From assembly GCA_016207605.1 (NCBI GenBank), contig JACQPJ010000028.1, positions 1 to 48,328 on the forward strand: DNA of 48,328 nucleotides, given 5' to 3'. The notes beneath the pieces are model-generated. The model was not told the origin of the DNA. It was given only the letters and a program-made list of their open reading frames with translations, and did not search any database. Of this stretch, positions 32,459-40,550 are shown piece by piece. The stretch's first letter is position 1, and each line of letters begins with the position of its first letter. The DNA is from Elusimicrobiota bacterium (GTDB lineage: Bacteria; Elusimicrobiota; Elusimicrobia; UBA1565; UBA9628). Position numbers and translations under genes: made by a program.

Positions 32459-33576
32459 AGCTCTCCGCGAAGTGGTTCTTGTGGTTCACCGGCATCGGCG
32501 TGTACGTGATGTGCCTGGGGGGGATTTTCTACTACAACCTCTTCAAGTGGACCTTCGACGAGAAGCTCAAGCAGGAATCCATCGACATGGTCCGCCTTTA
32601 CGCGCCGACGCTGGTGGAGGGCCTCTCGCGCAGCCCCGGCGCCATCAGCATGCCCGAGCTCGACATCGTGATGCGCTTCTCCAAGGACGACCGCGTCGCC
32701 TCGCTCCTCTATTTCAACAAGTACGGGGAGGTGCGCTGGTTCAAGGACCCGTCCCTGATCACCAAGTCCTATGAGGACTTCACCCGCCAGGTGGACCTGC
32801 CCACCCATGCCGTCCAGGAGGCCATGGCCGCCAAGACCCCCGTGGTGCGGCCCGTGCCCAACGCGCCCCTCTACGACATCGCCATCCCGCTGGCCCTGCG
32901 CGGGGACGTCCTGGGCCTGCTGGACCTCCAGGTCAGCCGGGCGGGCGTCGTCGCGGTCATCCAAAAGGCCATGTACAAGTACGCCGTGGGCGCGGTCGGC
33001 GTCCTGCTCCTGCTGGGCATCCCCCTCTACTTCTTCCTGCACAACTTCGTCATCAGCCCCCTGCTCAACCTCCGCGACGCGGTCGAGTCCATCTCCTTCA
33101 AGAGCCTGGAGCTCAAGGCCGCCCCGCGCGGCGACGAGGTCGGCGAGCTGGCCTCCGCGCTGTCCATCTTCCTGTCCAAGGTCAAGGCCGAGATCGCCAA
33201 CGCGATGGCCAAGGAGAAGCAGCGCGGCGCGGCCGAGGCGCGCTGGTGGGAGGCGATCCTGCGCGCCGTCGTGGCCAAGAACCACCGCGCCATCGTGGTG
33301 GACGAGGACAACACCGTCCTCTACGCCAACTTCCCGCTGGGCGCCGCCGCGGCTCCGGAGGCCAAGCTCCACCTTCTCGACGTCATCGACAGCCAGCAGC
33401 AGGACGTCCTGCGCCTGGTGAGCGCGGCTCTTGACCGCCCCAACCAGCTCGTCGAGGCCGACACAACCTTCCGCTCCGAGCCCTGCCACGTCCGCGCCGT
33501 CCACCTCGACGATGACGGCGACGCCAAGCGCACGCTGATCCTCTTCGAGCCCAAGGCCGTCGGCGCGCGGTCCTAG
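32455..33576 (+). CDS. Membrane sensor with HAMP and PAS-like domain, no kinase
   Basis: 373 residues. Two transmembrane helices (about 8-28 and 175-200) bracket a periplasmic sensor domain of about 140 residues. A HAMP domain follows (SPLLNLRDAVESISFKSLELKAAPRGDEVGELASALSIFL), then a coil and a PAS-like fold beginning AIVVDEDNTVLYANFPLG. No HisKA, HATPase, GGDEF or methyl-accepting region follows, so it has no output domain of its own. As the last gene of the Tad operon (GTG 32455 overlaps the TPR stop as GTGA), it may signal to a separate kinase or to the machine. Inference. Confidence 0.75.
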   Translation: MKLSAKWFLWFTGIGVYVMCLGGIFYYNLFKWTFDEKLKQESIDMVRLYAPTLVEGLSRSPGAISMPELDIVMRFSKDDRVASLLYFNKYGEVRWFKDPSLITKSYEDFTRQVDLPTHAVQEAMAAKTPVVRPVPNAPLYDIAIPLALRGDVLGLLDLQVSRAGVVAVIQKAMYKYAVGAVGVLLLLGIPLYFFLHNFVISPLLNLRDAVESISFKSLELKAAPRGDEVGELASALSIFLSKVKAEIANAMAKEKQRGAAEARWWEAILRAVVAKNHRAIVVDEDNTVLYANFPLGAAAAPEAKLHLLDVIDSQQQDVLRLVSAALDRPNQLVEADTTFRSEPCHVRAVHLDDDGDAKRTLILFEPKAVGARS

Positions 33577-33632
33577 GTGTTATGAACCATTCCTCAACAC
33601 ACCTGTGCCGCGTCCGCAGGATCGCGGCCTAG
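33573..33632 (+). repeat. Dispersed palindromic repeat, copy B
   Basis: CTAG at its start contains the TAG stop of the sensor gene. Stem 1 AGGTGT (33575-33580) with ACACCT (33599-33604), an 18-base loop with ATTCCTC, then stem 2 GCCGCG with CGCGGC and a closing CCTAG. All paired positions match, although three stem-1 pairs differ from other copies. Confidence 0.88.
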
Positions 33633-33920
33633 CGCGCGCGTCTGAGTAATCGCCGCAACGCGTGACCGGTCCGTTCCGCATTCTTGAAATGACGGTCCGG
33701 GTCCTGCCGGCGGCTGTCATGAGCCTCGCGGTCAGCCGCAATCGCTAAGCGGTGGGTGCGAGAGGAGCGCGTGCTCTTATCAACATTGCAATCCCGACAG
33801 GCAGGAACAAGGTTGTTTCCATGGGTTTGATGGCCTCCATTCGCCTGGGTTACGAGGTGATCCACCTCCCATGAGCCGCGGCTCGAAAACGGCCCTGCGT
33901 TTTTCTTCGTCGATCATCAT
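33629..33920 (-). pseudogene. Frameshifted HNH-type nuclease remnant
   Basis: On the minus strand, MMIDEEKRRAVFEPR begins at ATG 33920, while the HNH core continues in another frame as RGSWEVDHLVTQANGGHQTHG, then NNLVPACRDCNVDKS, to the stop at 33629. The D-H...N...N spacing and closing CxxC-N fit HNH endonucleases. A one-base shift near 33880 and loss of the first CxxC region suggest decay. The only start in the downstream frame is GTG 33865, inside the HNH motif. It follows the RES toxin on the same strand, by 10 bases. Confidence 0.5.
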
Positions 33921-33930
33921 TCTGTCTAGT

Positions 33931-34626
33931 TCACTTCTTTCTCTTCAAGTATTCGCGCAACTCGAATACCTTGGAAATTTGTTTGCCGTCCCACTCGTAA
34001 ATGAGGTGCCGTTCTTGACGGCAGTGGCTCAGGGCTGGGGGCCGAAAGAGCGCGGCGCACTCACCGCCATCATGCCGGACACTGTCGTAGGCGACGCCGT
34101 AGGACGCCGCCTTCAAGAGTTTGAGCCCAAGCTCTTGTGACGCGGCGTAGTTGGTTTTGCTGTAAACCTTCGAGAACTGTTTTGCCATGCCGCGTATATC
34201 ATGCATGTCGGCGGCAAGATTGGCGGTCAAAACCCTCATCTCCAGCCGCATCGGGCTCTCTTTGGTCCATCGCATGAACTGTTCGCGGTGAAACCGGGCC
34301 TCTGCCACGGCCGTGTCGATGGCGCGTGCGGAGTAGTAAACGCCATAGGTGCCGTCGCTGAAACGGCTACCTTCCGGGCTGCGATAGGTGAAGGCAGCCA
34401 TGATGTAAGTGCTGCCCCGCTCCGTCACCTGGTCCCCAGGGGGAATGAGGCTGATCTCCCCGCGTTCCTGCCGCATACGGTCGCTGGTTATCTGTTCCAA
34501 GTGCTCGATAACGTTGCGATCACGCGGCTCGGTGACGCGGTCAAATAGCCTCTCTTCCGGGTAGCGCGTTGGGATGATGCGCCAACACGGCTTCCAGGTG
34601 ACGTGACGGACCGGCGGCAGCGTCAC
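33931..34626 (-). CDS. RES-domain toxin
   Basis: 231 residues. The RES family takes its name from conserved Arg, Glu and Ser; here these are visible as R in CWRIIPTRY, E in YYSARAIDTAVAEARFH, and S in YGVAYDSVRHDGGECAALFRP. RES toxins degrade NAD+ and arrest growth unless bound by the Xre-type partner. ATG 34626 overlaps the antitoxin stop as ATGA, so translation is coupled. The segment has lower GC and more mixed codon use than the surrounding genes, which suggests transfer. Confidence 0.9.
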   Translation of the reverse strand: MTLPPVRHVTWKPCWRIIPTRYPEERLFDRVTEPRDRNVIEHLEQITSDRMRQERGEISLIPPGDQVTERGSTYIMAAFTYRSPEGSRFSDGTYGVYYSARAIDTAVAEARFHREQFMRWTKESPMRLEMRVLTANLAADMHDIRGMAKQFSKVYSKTNYAASQELGLKLLKAASYGVAYDSVRHDGGECAALFRPPALSHCRQERHLIYEWDGKQISKVFELREYLKRKK

Positions 34627-35027
34627 GCCCAGCCGCCTCGCTGAGCGTCCAGGTACTCACGCACGACGTAGAGGTCGCTGACCTGACCCGAGACCATTCG
34701 CCTCAACGCCGACTTGCCCCCGAAGATCGGTGCGTCGTTGTTTTTTTTGATCCAGGTGTCGGCCGCCTCTGCGTTGGGGAGCAGAATGTTGAGCGCCTTG
34801 AAGATGCCTAGGATGTAGGAAATGCGTTCGAGGGTATCCAGACCCAGGCGCCCATCTTGGTCCTGTTTCCACTTGAAGAACGTCGATCTCGCCGTGATGC
34901 CCAACAGCTTCATCTGTTCTTCCACGTTCAGGTCCCAGCGCTCTGCGATCCTGAAAAACGTCCTGAGCGCCGGACCCGACGAGGTCCTCGGATCAACCTT
35001 CTTGCCCGTCACGGTTGCGGTGGCCAT
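34623..35027 (-). CDS. Xre/MbcA/ParS-type antitoxin of the RES toxin
   Basis: 134 residues from ATG 35027, with GGAGG at 35032-35036 before it; a further upstream in-frame start at 35054 is less likely. A helix-turn-helix lies in the first half (WDLNVEEQMKLLGITARSTFFKWK and RLGLDTLERISYILGIFKAL). The C-terminal MbcA/ParS toxin-binding domain shows NNDAPIFGGKSALRRMVSG and YVVREYLDAQRGGWA, the conserved FGGKSxxxxMxSG and YLDxxRGGWA ends. It neutralises the RES toxin and should repress its own promoter, whose spacer is a palindrome. Confidence 0.92.
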   Translation of the reverse strand: MATATVTGKKVDPRTSSGPALRTFFRIAERWDLNVEEQMKLLGITARSTFFKWKQDQDGRLGLDTLERISYILGIFKALNILLPNAEAADTWIKKNNDAPIFGGKSALRRMVSGQVSDLYVVREYLDAQRGGWA

Positions 35028-35062
35028 TGTGCCTCCCTCCGAGCATCGTTCCATCGAGTGAT

Positions 35063-35091
35063 ATTATAAGTCCAAATATGGACTATGTCAA
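35063..35091 (-). promoter_or_regulatory. Perfect-consensus promoter with palindromic operator for the RES/Xre pair
   Basis: On the minus strand TTGACA (35091-35086), exactly 17 bases, then TATAAT (35068-35063). The spacer is itself an inverted repeat, AGTCC ATATTT GGACT (35069-35084), so a bound dimer would block the polymerase. Further AAGTCC/TAAGTCC half-sites lie upstream to about 35112. This fits autoregulation by the Xre protein. Confidence 0.85.
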
Positions 35092-35160
35092 GTACTTTTG
35101 GACTTAGGACTTATGCAGCCTCACATCTACGATTGCCCCCGTCATTTGGTTCCGGCGTCT

Positions 35161-35529
35161 TTAATCTCCCCGCTCGGAGTCGCTTGCAGCCGACCGCCAG
35201 GAGCTGCGCGAGCACGCCGATCGCCCGCTTTTGCTCCGGCCCGTCCGCGTATTCAAAGCGCGCCCGGACTCGGATTCGGCTCCGATTCTTGCCTGGCTTA
35301 ACGACCTCACGGCTCGTCCGAATTCCCGCGAACCTACCGTCTTGCTCCTTATTAATTCGTAGCGCCGGATCGACTCGCGGTGTAAGCCGAGAAGCCGGGC
35401 CAATTCCTTGGGCTCCAGGCCTCGGCGCAACCGCTGGTTCTTAAGCCAGGCGCCGCGGCCGCCCGTCGTGGAAATTCGACGCTTGATGACGAGACATGGG
35501 CCGTTCTTCCGCCTCAGAAGCGACGGCAA
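35161..35529 (-). pseudogene. Possible decayed helix-turn-helix regulator
   Basis: Minus-strand frame of 122 residues. Only the part LKNQRLRRGLEPKELARLLGLHRESIRRYEL looks like a protein family, an Xre-type helix-turn-helix. The rest is Arg/Ser-rich without a recognisable fold. Either a degraded regulator or a fortuitous frame. It lies in the 630-base stretch between the RES/Xre promoter and the ABC gene, where no intact gene is seen. Confidence 0.3.
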
Positions 35530-35644
35530 GTTTTACGCGGAGCGGATTCCAAATGAGGACGCCCAGGAAGGATTTCGAGCCCAGCTTTAGTTCTGGACGC
35601 AGTACTGCCGCGACCACCTCAAGAAGCCGTTGACCGTGCAATAA
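35486..35644 (+). pseudogene. Short gene fragment with internal stop
   Basis: MTRHGPFFRLRSDGKFYAER runs on through IPNEDAQEGFRAQL to a TAG at 35588-35590; the same frame then continues FWTQYCRDHLKKPLTVQ to a TAA at 35642. The two halves together look like one small protein broken by a nonsense change. No family recognised; overlaps the weak minus-strand frame. It supports the view that 35100-35685 is debris. Confidence 0.3.
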
Positions 35645-35685
35645 CGCGGAGCCTGAAATAACTGACGCGCGCGCAGTCCGGTTTT

Positions 35686-38577
35686 CTAGCGCGCGCGTCG
35701 GACCCGGGCGCGGCCGTTTCCGCGCCCGCCTCCGCCGCGAGCCTTGCCGCCGCCCGCGCGGCCGCCGCGCGGAGCCTTGGCCTGCGCCTCCGACTTTTGA
35801 TCCCGCGCCATCTGCGCGTAGAGACCGCCCTCGTCGGCCAGAAGGTCCCGGTGCGAGCCCTGTTGCGCGATCTTTTCCCGGTCAAGGACGTAGACCGTGT
35901 CCGCCCACCGGTTGGTCGCGAAGCGGTGCGTGATCATCAGGATGGTGCTTCGGCCGCGGAGGGCGCGCAGAGCGCGCATCACCCGCGCCTGCGACGGGGC
36001 GTCGAGCGCCGAGGTCGGCTCGTCGAGGATGATCAGGCGGTAGGGGTTGGCCGGATCAACGAAGAGGCGGGCCAGGAGGAGGCGCTGGGCCTGGCCTCCG
36101 GACAGGCCGGTCCCATCGGAGGGGATGTCTCGGGCGTAGCCGAGCCGGGTGATGTCGCGATGGAGCCCGGGGTCGGCGCCTTCCAGGGCCTCGATGACCT
36201 CGTCCAAGCGGGCGTCGGAGCCGCCCGCGACGTTGGCGAAGACGCTGAGGCCGTCGTCGGGCGCCTCGTCCCGCGGACCTTCGCGCCCGCGCTCCCGGAG
36301 ATGGCGACGCAGATGCTCCCGCGCCTTCGGGACGGCGGCGCGTACGCGGGCGATCAGCGCGTTCTCCTCTCGCTGCCGCGCCGTCCGGCCGGGGAGAGGC
36401 CGCAGGCCGCGCTCGTAGCCGAACCGCACGACCTCCCGGTGGAGCCCGACTAGCTCCGCGGCGGCCCAGACGGCTTCCTCGGAGGCGTCGGGACGCTGCC
36501 AGCGCAGGTTGCTGAGGATGGTGCCGAGAAACGGGGTCGCGCCCTGCAGCACGAGCCCGATGCTGCGCCGCAGGTCCCGGCGCGCCAGCGTCCCGACGTC
36601 CTGGCCGTTGACGGCGATCCGGCCCTCGAAGGGGAAGAGCCGGAGCAGGGCGTGGATGACGGAGCTTTTCCCCGTGCCGCTGCGGCCCACCAGCGCGGTG
36701 AACGACCCCGCCGGGAGCGTCATGTCGAGGCCGTCGAGGACCGCGGGGCCGTTGGGGACGTAGCGGAACTTGACGCCTTGGAGCTCGACGGTCCAGCCGC
36801 CCTCGGCGGACGGAGCCGGGGCGCCGCGGCCGTCGTCCTCGGGATTTTCCCGCCGCAGGACGTCGAACCGGGCCGCGGCGCCGCTGATCGAGCGCAGGGA
36901 GAAGAAGACGCCGGCCAGGGTGTTGACGGCGGGGGAGAACACGCCGCAGGCCAGGAAGAGGTAGGCCGTGGCCAGCCACACGGGCAGGCCGTGGAACAGG
37001 GCGAAGCCGAAGATCGTCATCGCGACGAGGACCTCCGCCAGGTCGGGCAGGCTGACGGTGAGGACGTAATGCGGGACGGCGGCCTTGGCGATCTCCTCGC
37101 CGCCCCGCCGGTGGAACTGCCGGCTCAACGCGCGCTGCTCCTCGAGCATGTCGTCTTCCTTGCCGCTGGCCTTGATGATGTGGATGTCCTGCATCATGCG
37201 CGTCAGGAACCGGACCAGCCGCGGCTGGTGTTCGCCGAAGTAGGCGGCGTAGGCGGCGTTGATGCGCTGGCCGTACCTGACCGTCGGCAGGGCGAGCGTC
37301 AGCACCAGCGCCGGCCCCACGAAGGCCGTCATCATCGGGCTGATCCAGACCATGGCGCCCAGGCTCAGCCCGGCCATCAGACCGAACTTGGCCGTCTTGA
37401 CCACGGCGTTGGTGGCCCCCTCCTGCACTTGGAACAGGCTCTGGGTCGTGAGGGAGACCAGGTCGCTCTTGCCGCTGCCGTGGTGATAGCTCAGGGGCAG
37501 GGAGATCGAGTGCCGGGCGAGGAAATTGACGAGCCCTTCCTGGGTCTTGTTGCTGATGTCGTACAGGAGATACGGGTAGCGGTAGTCGGCGGCCGCGCGC
37601 AGGCAGGAGAGGAGGATGGACAGGCCGCCCAGGCCCAGCGCCGCCCACAGGGCCGGGCTGCCCGCGGCGTCGGCCCAGGAGAGGGGATCGGGGGCCGCCT
37701 GCTTGAGCCGCATGAAGTTCTGCAGCATCTGCCCCCATAGGAAGGGGCGCAGGAAGGACAGCAGGGCCACGGCCAGCCCCAGCTTGGAGGCCTTCGCCAA
37801 CTCCGCCTTGACCGGGATCCCGTAGGAGAAGACGTCGCGCCAGAAGGAGCGCACCCAGGCGACGTCGCCGCGCAGGGTCCGCCATTGCTCGCGGACCGGG
37901 CTCGGGACCGCGCGCGCCGCCAAGCGCGAAAGCCGGAGACGAGGGACGGGGCGGCCGCGCGCCGGTTCAAGCGCCGGCGCGCGTTCCGGGCTTGCCGGCG
38001 GCCGCGCGGCGCTCGCGCTCGGAGCGTCGGTCCCGGCGTCCTCGCCGCCGCGCTCGGCGCCGACGTCGTAAACGCCGCGCAGAACAGCGCCGCGGGGCAG
38101 GGCGCCGCTCCCGTCGCGCCTGAAAGCGGCGGCGCGGCGGGCGTCGCCCAAAGCGTTGGGCCGGCGCCGGCGGCGCAAGACGTTCCAGACGGTTCCAAAA
38201 GCCCCCGCGGCCCAGCGGCGCGCCCAGTGCGCGGAGCTTTTGGGGGTTGGGCGCCGGGCGGCCGCGCGCAGAACGCGGCCGGCGGCCCCGATCTGGGCGG
38301 CGTCGCGGGAGAAGCCCGCGGGTGCCGCGCCCAGCGCGGGAAGTCCGGCCAACGCCAGGGAGGCGTCGAAAGCGAGGGAGACTTCCGGTGCCGAGGCTGG
38401 CGCGTCCAGGAGCTCCAGCGGCATGGGCGCGGAAGCCTCCGGCCTTGCGGCTGGGGTCTCCGCGGTGATGGAGGCGAGCGCGGGCGCGGAGGGGGAGGCC
38501 GAGGACAGGACCAAGGCCAGGCAGACGAGGACGGCGACACGCGGGACCAGGCGGGACGGGGAATGGAACGCGGGCAC
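35686..38577 (-). CDS. ABC-type exporter (fused permease-ATPase) with long N-terminal extension
   Basis: 963 residues from GTG 38577. The first 240 residues are a signal-like segment (VAVLVCLALVLSSASPSAPA) and a long Ala/Pro/Arg-rich linker. A six-helix exporter domain follows (about 255-570), with YHHGSGKSDLVSLTTQS in its intracellular loops. The nucleotide-binding domain has Walker A GRSGTGKSS (about 630), Q-loop VLQGATPFLG (about 672), signature LSGGQAQRLLLARLF (about 825), Walker B RLIILDEPTSALD and the MITHRF switch His. Between Q-loop and signature lie about 150 residues instead of about 55-60. The C-terminus is Gly/Arg-rich. Substrate unknown. Confidence 0.88.
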   Translation of the reverse strand: MPAFHSPSRLVPRVAVLVCLALVLSSASPSAPALASITAETPAARPEASAPMPLELLDAPASAPEVSLAFDASLALAGLPALGAAPAGFSRDAAQIGAAGRVLRAAARRPTPKSSAHWARRWAAGAFGTVWNVLRRRRRPNALGDARRAAAFRRDGSGALPRGAVLRGVYDVGAERGGEDAGTDAPSASAARPPASPERAPALEPARGRPVPRLRLSRLAARAVPSPVREQWRTLRGDVAWVRSFWRDVFSYGIPVKAELAKASKLGLAVALLSFLRPFLWGQMLQNFMRLKQAAPDPLSWADAAGSPALWAALGLGGLSILLSCLRAAADYRYPYLLYDISNKTQEGLVNFLARHSISLPLSYHHGSGKSDLVSLTTQSLFQVQEGATNAVVKTAKFGLMAGLSLGAMVWISPMMTAFVGPALVLTLALPTVRYGQRINAAYAAYFGEHQPRLVRFLTRMMQDIHIIKASGKEDDMLEEQRALSRQFHRRGGEEIAKAAVPHYVLTVSLPDLAEVLVAMTIFGFALFHGLPVWLATAYLFLACGVFSPAVNTLAGVFFSLRSISGAAARFDVLRRENPEDDGRGAPAPSAEGGWTVELQGVKFRYVPNGPAVLDGLDMTLPAGSFTALVGRSGTGKSSVIHALLRLFPFEGRIAVNGQDVGTLARRDLRRSIGLVLQGATPFLGTILSNLRWQRPDASEEAVWAAAELVGLHREVVRFGYERGLRPLPGRTARQREENALIARVRAAVPKAREHLRRHLRERGREGPRDEAPDDGLSVFANVAGGSDARLDEVIEALEGADPGLHRDITRLGYARDIPSDGTGLSGGQAQRLLLARLFVDPANPYRLIILDEPTSALDAPSQARVMRALRALRGRSTILMITHRFATNRWADTVYVLDREKIAQQGSHRDLLADEGGLYAQMARDQKSEAQAKAPRGGRAGGGKARGGGGRGNGRARVRRAR

Positions 38578-38852
38578 GGAGCAGACCCCCCCTCGGAGGA
38601 GATTTTGGATTTTGATCGCTCGGCCGTGGACCGGACTGGGCCGCTCAAGGCGGCGTCACCGTTGCGGGGCAGCCCCGGAGTCTCACCGGGTTCCTCGACG
38701 ACAAGCGCTTGCGCAAAGAGCCGAGGCGACTGTACTAATTTTACATCCGGCTTCGCCAAGTGTCCACGCTGCTTCTTCCAGTTGCGTCGGCGGCCCGCTT
38801 CTGTTAAGCTTGTCTGGCCTCGGACGGCCTCAGCTTCTCCCAGGAGACAGCA

Positions 38853-39281
38853 ATGCTCTATCGGCTCAAGAGAATAGACCCTTACTGGATCAGGAATCCG
38901 GTCCTGCCGGTCGTCGCGATCGCGGCGGTGGGCGCGGGCTTGGCGGCGGCCAACCGCTTCATGTTCCCGGCGGCGGTCGCCTGCGGCGCGGTCGGCGGAC
39001 TGGCGCTGATCCTGGCCGTGCGGCCGGCGGTCTCGGCGGTGGCGGCCGTGGGGGGGCTGCTGGCGTCGCTGGCCGGCTTCTTCCTGTCCTCCGATCCGCG
39101 GGTCGCGGGCCTCTCCGTGCCGCTGCGGCTGCTCTCCTCGGCCTTCTCGGTCCTCGCCTACGTCGCCCTCGTCGACGGCGCCGTCCTGCTCGCCTGCGTC
39201 CTCTACAACTTCTTCGCCGGGGCGGCCGGGCTGGCCGGCCTGGCGGTGGAGCTCGAGGCCGAGGGCGAGGCGGGGAGCTGA
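38853..39281 (+). CDS. Small polytopic membrane protein, unknown function
   Basis: 142 residues with AGGAGA at 38842-38847, five bases before ATG 38853. Short basic N-terminus (YRLKRIDPYWIRNP), then four hydrophobic segments: two back to back at about 19-52, one at about 55-78, and one at about 95-125 (AYVALVDGAVLLACVLYNFF), then an acidic tail. No family recognised. The 275 bases before it, shared with the divergent ABC gene, hold no convincing promoter; TTGCGC/TACTAA (38709-38738) is a weak candidate. Precedes the regulator genes by 8 bases, so it may belong to that transcript. Confidence 0.7.
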   Translation: MLYRLKRIDPYWIRNPVLPVVAIAAVGAGLAAANRFMFPAAVACGAVGGLALILAVRPAVSAVAAVGGLLASLAGFFLSSDPRVAGLSVPLRLLSSAFSVLAYVALVDGAVLLACVLYNFFAGAAGLAGLAVELEAEGEAGS

Positions 39282-39289
39282 CGGCCGCC

Positions 39290-40096
39290 ATGCGCGTCAA
39301 CGTCGTCTACGCCTCCCGCGAGCCAAACCGCGCCGCCGTCGTCCTGGAGGCTCTCAAGGGCGCGGGCATGTCCGTGACCTCGGCCCAGCGCGCCAAGGAG
39401 GCGCAGGGCCTGCTGGCCAACCGCGGCTGCGACCTTCTCCTGGTCGGCCAGAGGCTGCTCGACGAGGACGGCGTGGAATTCGTCAAGGGCCTGCGCCTGA
39501 AGGGCCCGGCGCGCCAGCTGCCGATCGTGGCCGTGGTCGAGCACGCCGACCAGCCCGCCGCCGCGCCCGCGCCCGTCAAGCACGCCTACGCGCTCTTTGG
39601 CCGCTCCGGCGCCGCGGCCTCGGCCGCGCCCGCCGCGTCCGCCCCGGCCAAGGACCGCGCCTCGCTGCGACTGGCCTTCTTCCAGGCCGGGGCCGACGAG
39701 TGCCTGTCGCTGAGTTGGGACGCCGCCGAGTGCCTGGCCCGCGTCAAGGCCGTCCTGCGCCGCACCCAGGCCAGCGCCCCCGAGGAGGTCATCAAGATGG
39801 GGGTCGTCGAGCTCAACTTGACGAGCTACACCCTCCGCGTCAGTGGCAGGCGTGTGCCCTTGACCTCCAAGGAGCTGGACCTCCTCTACGTTTTTTTAAG
39901 CTCCCCCAACCGGGTTCTCTCCCGCCCCTACCTCATCGAGCGCGTCTGGGGCTACAACTACTTCGGCTCGCCGCGGACCGTGGACGTGCACGTGCGGCGC
40001 CTGCGCGAGAAGCTGGGCGCGGCGGCCAAGTACGTGACGACCATCCCCTGCGTCGGCTACAAGCTCGTGCCTCCCGGCGCGGAGATGAGGAGATGA
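39290..40096 (+). CDS. PhoB/OmpR-family regulator with degenerate receiver
   Basis: 268 residues. The C-terminal winged helix is intact (ELNLTSYTLRVSGRRVPLTSKELDLLYVFL, VLSRPYLIERVWGYNYFGSPRTVDVHVRRLREKLG, TTIPCVGYKLV). The receiver is not: the acidic pair is Ser-Arg (YASREPN), the phosphoacceptor Asp is Gly (LLLVGQRLLDEDG, G53), and the usual Lys-Pro is Leu-Ser (ADECLSLSW). A Pro/Ala-rich insert of about 35 residues splits the domain. It cannot be phosphorylated in the standard way, so it probably works through another signal or constitutively. Next gene starts 1 base after its stop. Confidence 0.85.
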   Translation: MRVNVVYASREPNRAAVVLEALKGAGMSVTSAQRAKEAQGLLANRGCDLLLVGQRLLDEDGVEFVKGLRLKGPARQLPIVAVVEHADQPAAAPAPVKHAYALFGRSGAAASAAPAASAPAKDRASLRLAFFQAGADECLSLSWDAAECLARVKAVLRRTQASAPEEVIKMGVVELNLTSYTLRVSGRRVPLTSKELDLLYVFLSSPNRVLSRPYLIERVWGYNYFGSPRTVDVHVRRLREKLGAAAKYVTTIPCVGYKLVPPGAEMRR

Positions 40097-40097
40097 C

Positions 40098-40481
40098 ATG
40101 ACCCCCCTGCCCAAGCTGCTCGTCATCGACGACGACGCCCACCTGCGCGAGAGCCTCGCCGAGGTCCTGGAGCTCGGCGGTTTCGAGTGCCACCAGGCCG
40201 GGAACGCCAAGGACGGCCTGGCCGCCGCGCAGAAGCTCTCGCCCGACGCCGTGATCATGGACATCCAGCTTCCGGACTCCTCCGGGTTCCAGATCTGCCA
40301 GGAGCTGCGCCGCCGCTCCAAGACCATGATCCTGATCATGATGACCGGCCGCTTCCTCTCCTCGGAGGAGAAGACCCAGGGCTTCGAGCTCGGCGCCGAC
40401 GAGTACATCACCAAGCCCTTCGACCTCGCCGAGCTGTCGACGCGCATCCGCCAGCTCCTGTCGCGCAACGCGGCGCGCTAG
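40098..40481 (+). CDS. Single-domain CheY-like response receiver
   Basis: 127 residues, a lone receiver with all the catalytic residues: D11-D12 (VIDDDAH), phosphoacceptor D55 (AVIMDIQLPD), T83 (IMMTGR) and K106 (YITKPFD). No output domain, so it passes phosphate or binds a partner protein. It follows the degenerate PhoB-like gene by one base and may supply the phosphorylation that the latter lacks. Its TAG stop is inside the palindromic repeat copy C. Confidence 0.92.
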   Translation: MTPLPKLLVIDDDAHLRESLAEVLELGGFECHQAGNAKDGLAAAQKLSPDAVIMDIQLPDSSGFQICQELRRRSKTMILIMMTGRFLSSEEKTQGFELGADEYITKPFDLAELSTRIRQLLSRNAAR

Positions 40482-40536
40482 ACGCTATGCGGCTTTCCTC
40501 AGCGCGTCTGTGCCGCGCCCGAAGGGTCGCGGCCTA
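40478..40536 (+). repeat. Dispersed palindromic repeat, copy C
   Basis: CTAG overlaps the stop of the receiver gene. Stem 1 AGACGC (40480-40485) with GCGTCT (40504-40509), 18-base loop with GGCTTTCCTC, stem 2 GCCGCG (40512-40517) with CGCGGC (40528-40533), closing CCTAG. Lies 14 bases before the sensor-kinase start. Confidence 0.9.
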
Positions 40537-40550
40537 GCGCCTCGGGCCCC

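Noticed and set aside
33871-34140. Plus-strand frame with a signal-peptide-like start
   Set aside because: The hydrophobic run looks like an export signal, but the frame is antisense to the RES toxin, whose conserved Ser region occupies the same bases.
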